NCBI GenBank assembly: GCA_022822125.1 | Contig: JAJECF010000012.1 | Coordinates: 1-62,755, forward strand | Direction of reading: 5' to 3' | Source of the DNA: Alphaproteobacteria bacterium | GTDB lineage: Bacteria > Pseudomonadota > Alphaproteobacteria > Bin95 | DNA: 62,755 nucleotides | In this document: one piece after another, positions 33,586 to 42,073 of the stretch | Position numbering within the stretch: position 1 is the stretch's first letter | How the letters are laid out: each line of letters opens with the position of its first letter | Made by a program: the position numbers and the translations under genes | The notes under the pieces: generated by a model | Databases searched by the model: none | Told to the model about the DNA's origin: nothing | What the model saw: the letters and a program-made list of their open reading frames with translations, nothing else

Positions 33586-36018
33586 ATGCGCACTCATGCC
33601 CGGGCTGTGGTCGTCGGCGGCGGCTGCGTCGGCGTCTCGATCGCCTACCATCTCGCAAAGCTGGGGTGGTCCGACACCGTGTTGCTGGAGAAATCCGAGC
33701 TGACGGCCGGCTCCACCTGGCACGCGGCGGGCCTGCTGCCCCTTTTCAACATGAGCTACAGCGTCGGCCAGGTCCACAAATACTCGGTCGATCTCTACAA
33801 GGCGCTCGAGGCCGAGACCGGGCAGGATGTGAGCTTCCACGTCACCGGCAATCTCAGGCTCGCGAACACGCGCGACCGCATGGACGAGTATCGGAAATAT
33901 TGCGGCACCGCGAACACTATCGGCGTGCCGTTCGAAATGATCGGCATCGACGAAATCCGCGCGCTCTGGCCGCTCGCGAACACCCAGGGGCTGGTGGGCG
34001 CCCTCTTCCACCCACATGACGGCCATGTGGCCCCGGTCGATCTGACCAATGCGCTGGCCGCCGGCGCGCGCGCCGGCGGCGCTGAGATCCACCGGCATAC
34101 AAAGGTCGTGGATATCCGGCCCGAGCCGGACGGCGCCTGGCGGGTCGTGACCGACAAGGGCGAGATCGTGGCCGAGCATGTGGTGACCGCGACAGGCGCC
34201 TGGTGCCGCCAGACGCTGGCGATGGTCGGGCTCGATGTGCCCGTCATTCCGGTCGAGCATCAATACATCGTGACCGACTCGCATCCCGCGCTGACGGCCC
34301 GCCATGCCGAGGGGCTGCCCGAAATGCCGGTGCTGCGCGAGAGCGACGCTTCCTATTATCTGCGCGAAGAGCGCGACGGACTGATCCTCGGGCCGTATGA
34401 GGCGGGCGCGCCCGCCTGCTTCGTGGACGGTGTGCCGGACGATTTCGGCCAGGAGCTGTTTCCGGGCGATCTGGAGCGGCTGGAGCCCCATATCGAAGCG
34501 GCCATCGCCCGGGTGCCGATATTCGGCGAGGCCGGCATCAAGGACGTGGTGAACGGCGCCATTCCCTACACGCCCGACGGCAACCCGCTTATCGGCCCGG
34601 CCTACGGTCTCCGGAATTTCTGGCTCGCCGAGGGCTTCAGCTTCGGCGTCACGGCGGCAGGCGGCGCCGGACGTTTCCTCGCCGAATGGATGGAGAGCGG
34701 CGAGCCGCCCATCGACATGCTCGCGGTGGACCCCCGCCGCTTCGGCGCCTACGCCAACAAGAGCTATGCCGTCGAGAAGAACGAGGAGGCCTACCGGAAC
34801 GTCTTCACCGTCCACTATCCCGACGAGGAGCGCCCTGCGGCGCGGCCGGCGAAGACGAGCCCCGTCCACAGCCGCCACGAGGCGGCCGGAGCCGTGTTCG
34901 GGCAGCGTTACGGGTGGGAACGGCCTAATTGGTTCGCGCGCGCGGGCACCCCGGCGCGCGATGAGTGGAGCTTCCGGCGCACCAACTGGTTCAGCCCTGT
35001 CGGCGAGGAATGCCGCACCGCGCGCGAACGGGTCGGGCTCATCGACATCACGAGCTTTTCCAAGTTCCGGGTTTCAGGCCCCGATGCGGAATCCTTCCTC
35101 GACGGCCTGCTTGCGAACCGGATGCCGAAAAAGACAGGCGCGCTCCGCCTGGGCCATGCGCTGACCTCGACCGGCGGCGTCCGCTCGGAATTCTCGATCA
35201 TGCGCGACGGGCCGGAGGCGTTCTACCTGGTGTCGTCCGGCGCCGCCGAGCGCTACGACCATGACTATCTCGCCAAGGCCCTGCCGGGCGACGGCTCGGT
35301 CGATCTCGACAACATCACCGCGCGCCACGGCGTGCTGGTGCTGGTCGGGCCCCGCTCCCGCGATGTGTTGCAGAAGCTGACAGAAACCGACCTTTCCAAC
35401 GACGCCTTCCCCTGGCTCACCGGGCGGCATATCCGCGTCGGCATGGCGCCGGTGCGCGCGCTCAGGGTCAATTTCGTGGGCGAGCTCGGCTGGGAACTCC
35501 ACCACCCCGTCGAATATCAGACCGGACTCTATGACGCGCTCATGGCGGCCGGGGCGGAATTCGGCATTGGCGGCGTCGGGATGCGGGCGATGGAGTCGCT
35601 CAGGGTCGAAAAGTCCTACCGCATGTGGGGCATGGACCTGACGACGGAATACTCGGCCTTCGAGGCGGGCCTCGACCGCTTTATCGCCCTGAACAAGCCG
35701 GATTTCATAGGGCGCGACGCGCTCCTCCGCCAGCGGAAGCAAGGCGTGCCGCAGGCCTTTGCGACCCTGGAGGTCGATGCGGACGACGCCGACCCCTGGG
35801 GTAATGAGCCGCTTTACCTGGATGGAGACATGGTTGGCCGGGCAACCTCAGGCGTTTACGGGCATGCGGTCGGGCGCAGCCTTGCGCTTGCCTATCTGCG
35901 CCCGGAAGCGGCTGCCCTCGGCACGGAGCTCGCCATCGACATCCTCGGCAGCCGCCGGGCCGCCCGCGTCATTCCGGAATCGCCCCACGACCCGGAGAAC
36001 GAACGGCTCAGGGCATAG
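33586..36018 (+). CDS. FAD-dependent oxidoreductase with GcvT domains, second paralogue
   Basis: 810 residues with the same layout as the protein at 4783-7209. GGGCVG at 11-16 binds FAD, H46 in AGSTWHAAG is the expected covalent flavin attachment site, then come the linker domain (YRNVFTVHYPDEERPAARPAKTSP), a GcvT folate-binding domain from about 430 (GLIDITSFSKFRVSGPDAE, NFVGELGWELH) and the C-terminal barrel. It belongs to the dimethylglycine/sarcosine dehydrogenase superfamily, which delivers methyl carbon to tetrahydrofolate. Its divergent partner is a MetF-like reductase that could use the methylene-THF made. The substrate is unknown; glycine betaine breakdown products are the simplest guess. 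Confidence 0.86.
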   Translation: MRTHARAVVVGGGCVGVSIAYHLAKLGWSDTVLLEKSELTAGSTWHAAGLLPLFNMSYSVGQVHKYSVDLYKALEAETGQDVSFHVTGNLRLANTRDRMDEYRKYCGTANTIGVPFEMIGIDEIRALWPLANTQGLVGALFHPHDGHVAPVDLTNALAAGARAGGAEIHRHTKVVDIRPEPDGAWRVVTDKGEIVAEHVVTATGAWCRQTLAMVGLDVPVIPVEHQYIVTDSHPALTARHAEGLPEMPVLRESDASYYLREERDGLILGPYEAGAPACFVDGVPDDFGQELFPGDLERLEPHIEAAIARVPIFGEAGIKDVVNGAIPYTPDGNPLIGPAYGLRNFWLAEGFSFGVTAAGGAGRFLAEWMESGEPPIDMLAVDPRRFGAYANKSYAVEKNEEAYRNVFTVHYPDEERPAARPAKTSPVHSRHEAAGAVFGQRYGWERPNWFARAGTPARDEWSFRRTNWFSPVGEECRTARERVGLIDITSFSKFRVSGPDAESFLDGLLANRMPKKTGALRLGHALTSTGGVRSEFSIMRDGPEAFYLVSSGAAERYDHDYLAKALPGDGSVDLDNITARHGVLVLVGPRSRDVLQKLTETDLSNDAFPWLTGRHIRVGMAPVRALRVNFVGELGWELHHPVEYQTGLYDALMAAGAEFGIGGVGMRAMESLRVEKSYRMWGMDLTTEYSAFEAGLDRFIALNKPDFIGRDALLRQRKQGVPQAFATLEVDADDADPWGNEPLYLDGDMVGRATSGVYGHAVGRSLALAYLRPEAAALGTELAIDILGSRRAARVIPESPHDPENERLRA

Positions 36019-37105
36019 CAACGCCGTCGCCGAAGGAGATGCCGAGCGAACGCGCGGTGTGGACCAGCGGGCCGTTCACATCGACGGCGCTGTAGGTCCG
36101 AATCGCATCCTCCAGCGGCACGTCGATGACGGTCCGATTACGCCAGGCGACCAGCCTGTCGTGGCGTCCCTCGGCCAGCACATCCACCGCGTGAACGCCG
36201 AAGGCGGACGCGATGAGGCGGTCCTGCGCAATCGGTTTGCCGCCGCGCTGGATATGGCCCAATACGGCGACACGGGTCTCCGCGCCGGTCACCTCCTCCA
36301 GCCGCGCCGCCACCCACTGGCCGATGCCGCCATAGCGCGCCGTCTCGCCGGCCGCCTGGCGCACGGCGTCGCCCGTCTCGGTGCGAACGGCTTCCGCCAC
36401 CACGACCAGCGCGAAATTGCGTCCATGCGCCTTCAGCGCCCGTATCTTCGCGGCGACATGCGCGAGGTCCGCCGGAATCTCCGGGATCAGTATGGCGTCC
36501 GCGCCGCCGGCTATGCCCGCCGAGAGCGCGATATGGCCGGCGTCCCGGCCCATGACCTCCAGCACCATCACCCTGTCATGGCTCGCCGCCGTCGGCTGCA
36601 GGTGGTCCAGCGCTTCGGTGGCCGCCGCAACGGCGCTCGCATGGCCGACGGCCGTCTCCGTCGAGCCCACGTCGTTGTCGATGGTCTTCGGGATACCGAC
36701 CAGCCTTATGCCGCCCTGCTGCGCCAGCCGGCGCAATATCGCGAAGCTTCCGTCGCCGCCGATGCCGATCAGCGCATCCAGCCGGAGTTGCCGGTAGCCC
36801 TCGATAATCTCTTCGGACCGGTCGATCCGGGAGCCGTCCGGCATGGGATAGTCGAAGGCGTCGCCCTTGTTGGTCGTGCCGAGCACGGTGCCGCCCATGC
36901 GAAGCAGCTGGCCGGTGAAGCGCCTCGGGTCCAGCGGCTCGTATTGCAGAGGCCGCGACAACAGGCCAAGCGTGCCCTTCTGGATGCCGACCACCGTCCA
37001 TCCGAGGTTCCCGTGCGCATGCAGCGTCACGGCCCGGACGGCGGCGTTCAATCCGGCGCAATCGCCGCCGCTGGTCAGGATTCCAAGGCGCCGTATCTCG
37101 CTCAC
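36008..37105 (-). CDS. pfkA: 6-Phosphofructokinase (group III, ATP- or PPi-dependent)
   Basis: A 365-residue phosphofructokinase that phosphorylates fructose 6-phosphate in glycolysis. LTSGGDCAGLNAAVR opens the chain, GIGGDGSFAI lies near 114-123 and GIPKTIDNDVGSTE at 137-150, followed by MVLEVMGRDAGHIA and ending in GVAMP. Gly119 in GGDG is the ATP-type residue, while Lys140 in PKTIDND is the PPi-type residue; this mixed pair is known from some ATP-dependent group III enzymes, so the donor cannot be fixed here. I chose GTG 37105 because conserved sequence starts at SEIRRLGILTSGG. The 3' end overlaps the GcvT gene by 11 bases. Confidence 0.87.
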   Translation of the reverse strand: MSEIRRLGILTSGGDCAGLNAAVRAVTLHAHGNLGWTVVGIQKGTLGLLSRPLQYEPLDPRRFTGQLLRMGGTVLGTTNKGDAFDYPMPDGSRIDRSEEIIEGYRQLRLDALIGIGGDGSFAILRRLAQQGGIRLVGIPKTIDNDVGSTETAVGHASAVAAATEALDHLQPTAASHDRVMVLEVMGRDAGHIALSAGIAGGADAILIPEIPADLAHVAAKIRALKAHGRNFALVVVAEAVRTETGDAVRQAAGETARYGGIGQWVAARLEEVTGAETRVAVLGHIQRGGKPIAQDRLIASAFGVHAVDVLAEGRHDRLVAWRNRTVIDVPLEDAIRTYSAVDVNGPLVHTARSLGISFGDGVAMP

Positions 37106-37120
37106 CGCATCGGCCTCTGC

Positions 37121-37126
37121 TATAGT
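37121..37126 (+). promoter_or_regulatory. Candidate -10 element upstream of the DUF465 gene
   Basis: TATAGT lies in the 47-base gap between divergent pfkA and DUF465 genes, 26 bases before the DUF465 ATG. The sequence 17 bases upstream is a poor -35 match and falls within pfkA. Confidence 0.3.
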
Positions 37127-37152
37127 GGATGGAGAGACGGAGCATAGGTGGA

Positions 37153-37362
37153 ATGTCCGGTCCGATGGAAGCCGACGCAAAGGCCGAAAGGCTCGCAGCG
37201 TTGCGTTCCGAACATGCCGATCTCGACTACGCCATCGCCGCGCTCACCGATAAGGTCCCGTTCGACCAATTACAGGTGCAGCGGCTCAAGAAGCGCAAGT
37301 TGTGGCTGCGGGACATGATCGCGAGGCTGGAGGCGCAGGGCCATCCGGACCTGATCGCCTGA
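37153..37362 (+). CDS. DUF465 (YdcH-like) small protein
   Basis: A 69-residue, highly charged helical protein of the DUF465 family: RLAALRSEHADLDYAIAALTDKVPFDQLQVQRLKKRKLWLRDMIARLE gives the typical helical hairpin with heptad spacing. The function of the family is unknown; it is common in proteobacteria, often upstream of purE. ATG 37153 has AGGTGGA directly upstream. The purE gene follows after 60 bases on the same strand. Confidence 0.85.
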   Translation: MSGPMEADAKAERLAALRSEHADLDYAIAALTDKVPFDQLQVQRLKKRKLWLRDMIARLEAQGHPDLIA

Positions 37363-37422
37363 ACGGTATTTTCGGCGCCGGTCCGTTGCCGGCAAACTTC
37401 CAACCGCCAGGGGGACGGAATC

Positions 37423-37911
37423 ATGGGCGAGGCCGCCATCCGCATCGGTATCGTCATGGGCAGCCAGTCGGACTGGGCGGTGATGAAACGCGCTTCGGAG
37501 ACGCTGGACGCGCTCGAATTGCCGCATGAATCGCGCATCGTCTCCGCGCACAGAACGCCCGACCGCCTCTACGGCTACGCCCGTTCGGCCCGCGACCGCG
37601 GCCTGATGGCCGTGATTGCAGGCGCGGGAGGTGCTGCGCATCTGCCCGGCATGGTGGCCTCCATGACGATCCTGCCGGTCTTCGGCGTGCCGATGCCGAG
37701 CCGGGCGCTTTCGGGCCTCGACAGCCTGCTCTCCATCGTGCAGATGCCGGCCGGCGTGCCGGTCGGCACGCTGGCCATCGGCGAAGCCGGCGCGGTTAAC
37801 GCTGCACTGCTTGCGGCCGGTGTGGTTGCGCTTACTGACCCCGCGCTTGCCGAACGGCTCCGGGCATGGCGCGACCGGCAGACCGCCGCGGTCGCCGAAA
37901 TTCCCCAATGA
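37423..37911 (+). CDS. purE: N5-carboxyaminoimidazole ribonucleotide mutase PurE
   Basis: A 162-residue class I PurE that moves the carboxyl group of N5-CAIR to C4 of the ring in purine synthesis. [20 protein letters not shown] with the active-site His, and [14 protein letters not shown] are all present, and [18 protein letters not shown] follows. AGGGGGA lies about 8 bases before the ATG. The stop overlaps purK by 4 bases; the pair carries out successive steps. Confidence 0.95.
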   Translation: MGEAAIRIGIVMGSQSDWAVMKRASETLDALELPHESRIVSAHRTPDRLYGYARSARDRGLMAVIAGAGGAAHLPGMVASMTILPVFGVPMPSRALSGLDSLLSIVQMPAGVPVGTLAIGEAGAVNAALLAAGVVALTDPALAERLRAWRDRQTAAVAEIPQ

Positions 37912-38972
37912 CCCGCATCGCCCCGGGCGGCGTTATCGGCATTTTCGGCGGCGGCCAGCTCGGCCGGATGACGGCTCTGGCTGCGGCCCGCCTCGGCTAT
38001 CGCTGCCACATCTACTGCCCGGAGGCGGACAGCCCCGCGGCCGAGGTTTCGGCCGCAGCCACGATTGCCGAATATGACGATCCGGCGGCGCTCGACGCCT
38101 TCGCGGCGTCCATAGATGTGGCGACCTTCGAATTCGAAAACGTGCCCCATGAGGCCGTGGCCCGCATCGCCGCGAGAACGCCCGTCAGGCCGGGATGGGA
38201 GGCGCTCAGAACCAGCCAGGACCGCGCCGTGGAAAAGCGGTTTCTCAATGGCATCGGGCTCGAAACGCCTTCCTGGATCGAAGTCGGCTCCGCCGCCGAT
38301 CTTCGGCAGGCGCCCTGCCCCGGCATCCTGAAGACCGCGAGGCTCGGCTATGATGGCAAGGGACAGTTTCGGCTCGATGAGGGCTTCGACGCCGAGGCCG
38401 TCTGGGCGGCATTCGGCGCGGAGCGCGGCGTGGCGGAGGCGTTGGTCGATTTCTCGGCCGAAGTTTCCGCGATTGCGGCGCGGGGAACGGGCGGTTCCCT
38501 CGCCGTCTTCGATGTTGCGCGGAACGACCACCGGGACGGCATCCTGAGACAGACGACGGTGCCCGCGCCGGTTCCGTCTTCCCTCGCGGCGGAAGCGCAA
38601 GCTCTGGCGGCGCGGGCGGCGGAAGCGCTCGACCTTGTCGGACTTCTTGCGGTGGAGTTCTTCGTCACTCGCGACGGCAGGCTGTTGGCCAACGAGATTG
38701 CGCCGAGGCCTCACAATTCGGGTCACTGGACCCAGGATGCCTGCGGGGCGGACCAGTTCGAACAGTTCGTCCGCGCCGTCGCCGGCCTGCCGCTCGCCGA
38801 CCCGGCGCGGCACAGCGACGCCCGGATGGTCAACCTGCTCGGAGACGATATCCATTCATGGCCCGACCTGCTCGCCGAGCCGAGCACCCGGCTGCATCTG
38901 TACGGGAAACGCAATGTCCGGCCCGGCCGCAAGATGGGCCATGTGACCAGGCTTTCACCGAAATCGCGGTGA
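37908..38972 (+). CDS. purK: N5-carboxyaminoimidazole ribonucleotide synthase PurK
   Basis: A 354-residue ATP-grasp enzyme that joins bicarbonate to AIR to give N5-CAIR, the substrate of Pur[12 protein letters not shown] is the N-terminal nucleotide-like motif, TFEFENVP follows, and the ATP-grasp core is seen in [13 protein letters not shown] and [20 protein letters not shown] 37908 overlaps the purE stop. The 3' end overlaps the convergent COQ9 gene by 18 bases. Confidence 0.95.
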   Translation: MTRIAPGGVIGIFGGGQLGRMTALAAARLGYRCHIYCPEADSPAAEVSAAATIAEYDDPAALDAFAASIDVATFEFENVPHEAVARIAARTPVRPGWEALRTSQDRAVEKRFLNGIGLETPSWIEVGSAADLRQAPCPGILKTARLGYDGKGQFRLDEGFDAEAVWAAFGAERGVAEALVDFSAEVSAIAARGTGGSLAVFDVARNDHRDGILRQTTVPAPVPSSLAAEAQALAARAAEALDLVGLLAVEFFVTRDGRLLANEIAPRPHNSGHWTQDACGADQFEQFVRAVAGLPLADPARHSDARMVNLLGDDIHSWPDLLAEPSTRLHLYGKRNVRPGRKMGHVTRLSPKSR

Positions 38973-39596
38973 AAAGGCCCGGAAGCGCGGCAACCGCGCG
39001 CCGCAGCGCTTCAGCCGCGACCGCGCCCTGGCAATGCGCGCCACATCCTCCAGCCGGCGATCCATGAACGCCCAGGTCGCCTCCAGCCCCTCCGACCGGT
39101 CGTTCAACCACACCTGCAGGACCGCCGCATAGATCCCCGCAAGCGTGGCGCGCCTGGTGTAGTAGCTGAAGTCCGTGCTCCGGTCGTCCGCAAGCAGCCA
39201 GACCGCATCCACCGTGCGGTACAGAGACCTCAATACCAGCGGCGCGTTATGCGGAAGCGAGAGCCGGACCGCCGCGCGGCGAATGGCCTCCCGGTCGGGC
39301 GCGTTCCGCTCCAGCCGCGCGCGAAGCGCAGCGCGCACGGTTGCCGCTGCGCCGGACGGAGCGGGTTCGAGCGCCGAAACGTCCTCGACCATGCGCCGGT
39401 CGGCCAGCGCCATATGCGCTTCGATGGCCTCCATCGGCCCCCGGGAGAAAAGAACCGCAGCCTCGCTTTCGTCGAGGCCCGCGGCCGCGGCCCCGGCGCG
39501 GAGCGCAGCCATGGTCCAGCCGTCGAAGGCGACATGGGGAAGCGCGGCCTCCACCACGAGTTCGCGCAAGCGTTCCCTGCTCTCCCGTTCCACCAT
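38955..39596 (-). CDS. COQ9 family protein (ubiquinone biosynthesis)
   Basis: A 213-residue protein of the COQ9 family, a TetR-like fold that binds lipid and assists the COQ7-type hydroxylase in ubiquinone synthesis. The N-terminal FDGWTMAALRAGAAAAGLDE, the central MALADRRMVEDV and the C-terminal SYYTRRATLAGIYAAVLQVWLND with FMDRRLEDVARI match the family. ATG 39596 is preceded by GGAGG; the longer upstream frame overlaps the rpsU promoter. It is divergent from rpsU, a usual alphaproteobacterial pairing. Confidence 0.88.
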   Translation of the reverse strand: MVERESRERLRELVVEAALPHVAFDGWTMAALRAGAAAAGLDESEAAVLFSRGPMEAIEAHMALADRRMVEDVSALEPAPSGAAATVRAALRARLERNAPDREAIRRAAVRLSLPHNAPLVLRSLYRTVDAVWLLADDRSTDFSYYTRRATLAGIYAAVLQVWLNDRSEGLEATWAFMDRRLEDVARIARARSRLKRCGARLPRFRAFSPRFR

Positions 39597-39641
39597 TGCG
39601 CCTCCGTCCCGAGCGGCCGGTGAGCCTATGCCGAACCGGCC

Positions 39642-39670
39642 TTCTGCAATGCTGTTCCTCATGCTATAAA
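39642..39670 (+). promoter_or_regulatory. Candidate promoter for rpsU
   Basis: TTCTGC (39642-39647) and TATAAA (39665-39670) lie 17 bases apart, 41 bases before the GTG start of rpsU, in the gap between divergent COQ9 and rpsU genes. The -10 is good and the -35 is weak. Confidence 0.35.
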
Positions 39671-39711
39671 CCCGCCCCTCCGAACCGCAGTCGAAGGAGC
39701 ACCGAGCACCC

Positions 39712-39915
39712 GTGCATGTTACCGTCCGCGACAACAATGTCGATCAGGCGCTGAGAGCGCTGAAGAAGAAAATGCAGCGCGAAGGCATTTTTCGGGAAAT
39801 GAAACTGCGCCGTTCTTATGAGAAGCCTTCGGAACGGCGTGCGAGGGAGCAGGCGGAGGCTGTCCGCCGCCATCGCAAGTTGATGCGCAAGCGTATGGAG
39901 CGCGAGGGATACTAG
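39712..39915 (+). CDS. rpsU: 30S ribosomal protein S21
   Basis: A 67-residue, strongly basic protein matching S21: [18 protein letters not shown] near the N-terminus, then [17 protein letters not shown] and the RKRMEREGY tail. S21 binds the 30S platform and helps mRNA engagement. The GTG start at 39712 fits the family, which begins one residue before the VTVRDN segment; AAGGAG lies about 12 bases upstream, a little far. The acyl-CoA ligase gene follows 7 bases after the stop. Confidence 0.96.
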   Translation: MHVTVRDNNVDQALRALKKKMQREGIFREMKLRRSYEKPSERRAREQAEAVRRHRKLMRKRMEREGY

Positions 39916-39922
39916 CGCCGCC

Positions 39923-41548
39923 ATGAGCGCCTATAAACGGGGGCTCGACCGGCGGAACGCGAATTACGAGCCCCTGACGCCGCTCTCATTCCTGCAACGC
40001 ACCGCCTGGGTGTTCCCGGAGCATCCGTCGGTCGTGCATGGAAGGCGCCGTTTCGCCTGGAAGGAAACGCGCGACCGGTGCCACAGGCTGGCGGATGCGC
40101 TCACCCGGCGCGGCATCGGCAAGGGCGACACGGTGGCCGTCATGGCCGCAAACACGCCGGAAATGCTGGAGTGCCATTTCGGCGTGCCGATGACAGGCGC
40201 CGTGCTGAACACGCTGAACATTCGGCTCGACGCTGCCTCCATCGCATTCATGCTGGGGCATGGCGAGGCGAAGGCCATTCTCGTCGACCGGGAATTCTCG
40301 GGCATAGTCCGGCAGGCGCTCGGCGAACTCGGGCGGGATATCCTGACCGTCGACATCGACGATCCGGAGTATGACGGGCCGGGAGACCGCATCGGCAGCC
40401 TCGACTATGAAGCGTTGTTGGCGGAAGGCGATCCCGGCTTCGCCTATGCGCCGCCGCCGGACGAGTGGGATGCGATTTCTCTCAACTACACTTCCGGCAC
40501 GACGGGCAATCCCAAGGGCGTGGTCTATCACCATCGCGGCGCCTGGCTGAACGCGACCGGGAATGTGATGGCGTGGCAGATGCAGCTTCATCCGGTCTAT
40601 CTCTGGACGCTGCCGATGTTCCACTGCAATGGCTGGTGCTTCCCCTGGACGGTCACCGCCCAGGCCGGCGTGCATGTCTGTCTCCGGCGCGTGGAGGCTG
40701 GACGCATTTTCGACGCGATAGCCGATGAGGGGGTGACGCATTTTTGCGGCGCGCCCATCGTGCTCAACATGCTGCTGCATGCGCCGGAGGGGGAGCGCCG
40801 CAGCTTCGGACACCGCGTGCAGGTGATGACCGCCGCCGCGCCGCCGCCGCCTTCGACGCTCGAAGGCATGGAGGCGATGGGCTTCGACATCACCCACACA
40901 TACGGGTTGACCGAATGTTACGGCCCCGCCGTGGTCTCCGCCTGGAACAGGGAGTGGGACGCGCTGCCCGGCGCCGAGCGCGCGGCGATGAAAGCGCGGC
41001 AGGGCGTGCGCTATCCGGTGCTCGAAGGCCTGACGGTGATGGATCCCGAGACGATGGCCGAAACGCCCCGCGACGGCCGGACCGTCGGCGAGGTGATGAT
41101 GCGCGGCAATGTCGTGATGAAGGGCTATCTCAAGAACGGGGCGGCAAGCGAGGAAGCGTTCGCCGGCGGCTGGTTCCACACCGGTGATCTCGGCGTCATG
41201 CACGAGGACGGCTATATCGCGCTCAAGGACCGGTCGAAGGACATCATCATCTCGGGCGGGGAGAATATCTCGTCCGTCGAGGTGGAGCAGGTTCTTTACC
41301 GGCACCCGGCGGTGCTTGAAGCCGCAGTCGTCGCCAGGCCGGACAAGAAATGGGGAGAAACCCCCTGCGCCTTCGTTGAGCTGCTTTCGGGCGCAGAACC
41401 GACGGAAGCGGAGGTCATCGCCTTCTGCCGGGACAATATGGCCCGTTTCAAGGCCCCGCGCCGCATCGTGTTCGGCCCCCTGCCCAAGACATCCACCGGG
41501 AAGGTGCAGAAATTCCTGCTCCGCGAGCGCGCCCGCGACCTGGAGTGA
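39923..41548 (+). CDS. Acyl-CoA synthetase (AMP-forming)
   Basis: A 541-residue adenylate-forming ligase that activates a carboxylic acid to its CoA thioester. The P-loop-like YTSGTTGNPKG, LPMFHCNGWCFPWTV, THTYGLTECYGPAV, GWFHTGDLG and the catalytic C-terminal Lys in KTSTGKVQKF are all present. It resembles the medium-chain/alkanoate branch, which includes the 3-methylmercaptopropionate ligase DmdB of DMSP demethylation. With a DMSP-lyase-like cupin in the same window that role is worth testing, but the sequence alone cannot separate it from fatty-acid activation. It starts 7 bases after rpsU and ends at a probable terminator. Confidence 0.87.
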   Translation: MSAYKRGLDRRNANYEPLTPLSFLQRTAWVFPEHPSVVHGRRRFAWKETRDRCHRLADALTRRGIGKGDTVAVMAANTPEMLECHFGVPMTGAVLNTLNIRLDAASIAFMLGHGEAKAILVDREFSGIVRQALGELGRDILTVDIDDPEYDGPGDRIGSLDYEALLAEGDPGFAYAPPPDEWDAISLNYTSGTTGNPKGVVYHHRGAWLNATGNVMAWQMQLHPVYLWTLPMFHCNGWCFPWTVTAQAGVHVCLRRVEAGRIFDAIADEGVTHFCGAPIVLNMLLHAPEGERRSFGHRVQVMTAAAPPPPSTLEGMEAMGFDITHTYGLTECYGPAVVSAWNREWDALPGAERAAMKARQGVRYPVLEGLTVMDPETMAETPRDGRTVGEVMMRGNVVMKGYLKNGAASEEAFAGGWFHTGDLGVMHEDGYIALKDRSKDIIISGGENISSVEVEQVLYRHPAVLEAAVVARPDKKWGETPCAFVELLSGAEPTEAEVIAFCRDNMARFKAPRRIVFGPLPKTSTGKVQKFLLRERARDLE

Positions 41549-41602
41549 GGCGGCGGCGCACTTGACGTGCTGGAAATCGTGGTAGACTGAAAGCAGCAGA
41601 GA

Positions 41603-41626
41603 GGCGGTCCCGGAGGGCCGCCTTTT
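41603..41626 (+). terminator. Rho-independent terminator after the acyl-CoA ligase gene
   Basis: GGCGGTC (41603-41609) pairs with GGCCGCC (41616-41622) around a six-base CCGGAG loop, with one G-U pair, and TTTT follows. It lies 54 bases after the ligase stop. A TTGACG box at 41562 and TAGACT at 41583 just upstream look promoter-like but are only 15 bases apart. Confidence 0.65.
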
Positions 41627-41690
41627 CGATTCCGGAGGAGAGTGGAGGCCGGCAGATATGCCCAAAACTGACAGGGATATGCGCCCTCCA

Positions 41691-41717
41691 CATGCGGATC
41701 ATGACACTCATGACACT
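41691..41717. repeat. CATGACA direct repeat, left copy
   Basis: CATGCGGATCATGACA then CTCATGACACT. It matches 42046-42073 at all but a few positions, and each copy contains CATGACA twice. The pair brackets the palindromic repeat block. Confidence 0.65.
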
Positions 41718-41733
41718 TTGCGGGAGCCGCTTG

Positions 41734-41771
41734 TCCCTCGATACGCCGCTGCGCGGCTACTCGGGATGAAG
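41734..41771. repeat. Dispersed palindromic repeat, inverted copy
   Basis: TCCCTCGATACGCCGCTG ... CGGCTACTCGGGATGAAG is in reverse orientation relative to the tandem copies at 41873-41944 and close to the copy at 4680-4718. Confidence 0.7.
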
Positions 41772-41839
41772 AGGAGGACGGCCGCGGCGCCGCTGCCCGG
41801 GACGAAGAGGGGGACGGCCGCGGCGCCGCTGCCCGGGCT
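41768..41839. repeat. GC-rich 36-base tandem repeat, two copies
   Basis: Two adjacent 36-base units (41768-41803 and 41804-41839) share GACGGCCGCGGCGCCGCTGC and differ only at one internal base (GAGGAGG against GAGGGGG) and at the last two bases. The unit contains the palindrome GCGGCGCCGC. Confidence 0.75.
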
Positions 41840-41872
41840 GAGCGACTTGTCTGCCGGCATCGCCGCAGTTCT

Positions 41873-41944
41873 CCTCATCCTGAGTAGCGGCGTCAGCCGC
41901 GTATCGAACCTCATCCTGAGTAGCGGCGTCAGCCGCGTATCGAA
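41873..41944. repeat. Exact 36-base tandem duplication of the palindromic repeat
   Basis: Units 41873-41908 and 41909-41944 are identical over all 36 bases, from CCTCATCCTGAG to GCGTATCGAA, each with the imperfect palindrome GCGGCGTCAGCCGC at its centre. Identity implies recent duplication. Confidence 0.85.
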
Positions 41945-42045
41945 GGAAGCCCCGGATCGCGCATGGCGGGACGGCATCCTGCATGACGCGCAACCCGGCG
42001 CTGCCCGCCTCATGCCCGAATCGACAACCGCTCATGCGCCTTCGG

Positions 42046-42073
42046 CATGCAGATCATGACATCGCATGACACT
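42046..42073. repeat. CATGACA direct repeat, right copy
   Basis: CATGCAGATCATGACA then TCGCATGACACT, aligned with the left copy at 41691-41717 with a G-to-A change and a short indel between the two CATGACA units. It lies 33 bases from the rsmA stop. Confidence 0.65.

Noticed and set aside
41768..41944. CRISPR array
   Set aside because: The 36-base units are directly adjacent with no spacers between them, there are only two copies of each, and no cas gene is nearby.
41658..42059. A 133-codon plus-strand open frame in the repeat block
   Set aside because: Most of its length is translated tandem and palindromic repeat, giving duplicated low-complexity peptides.
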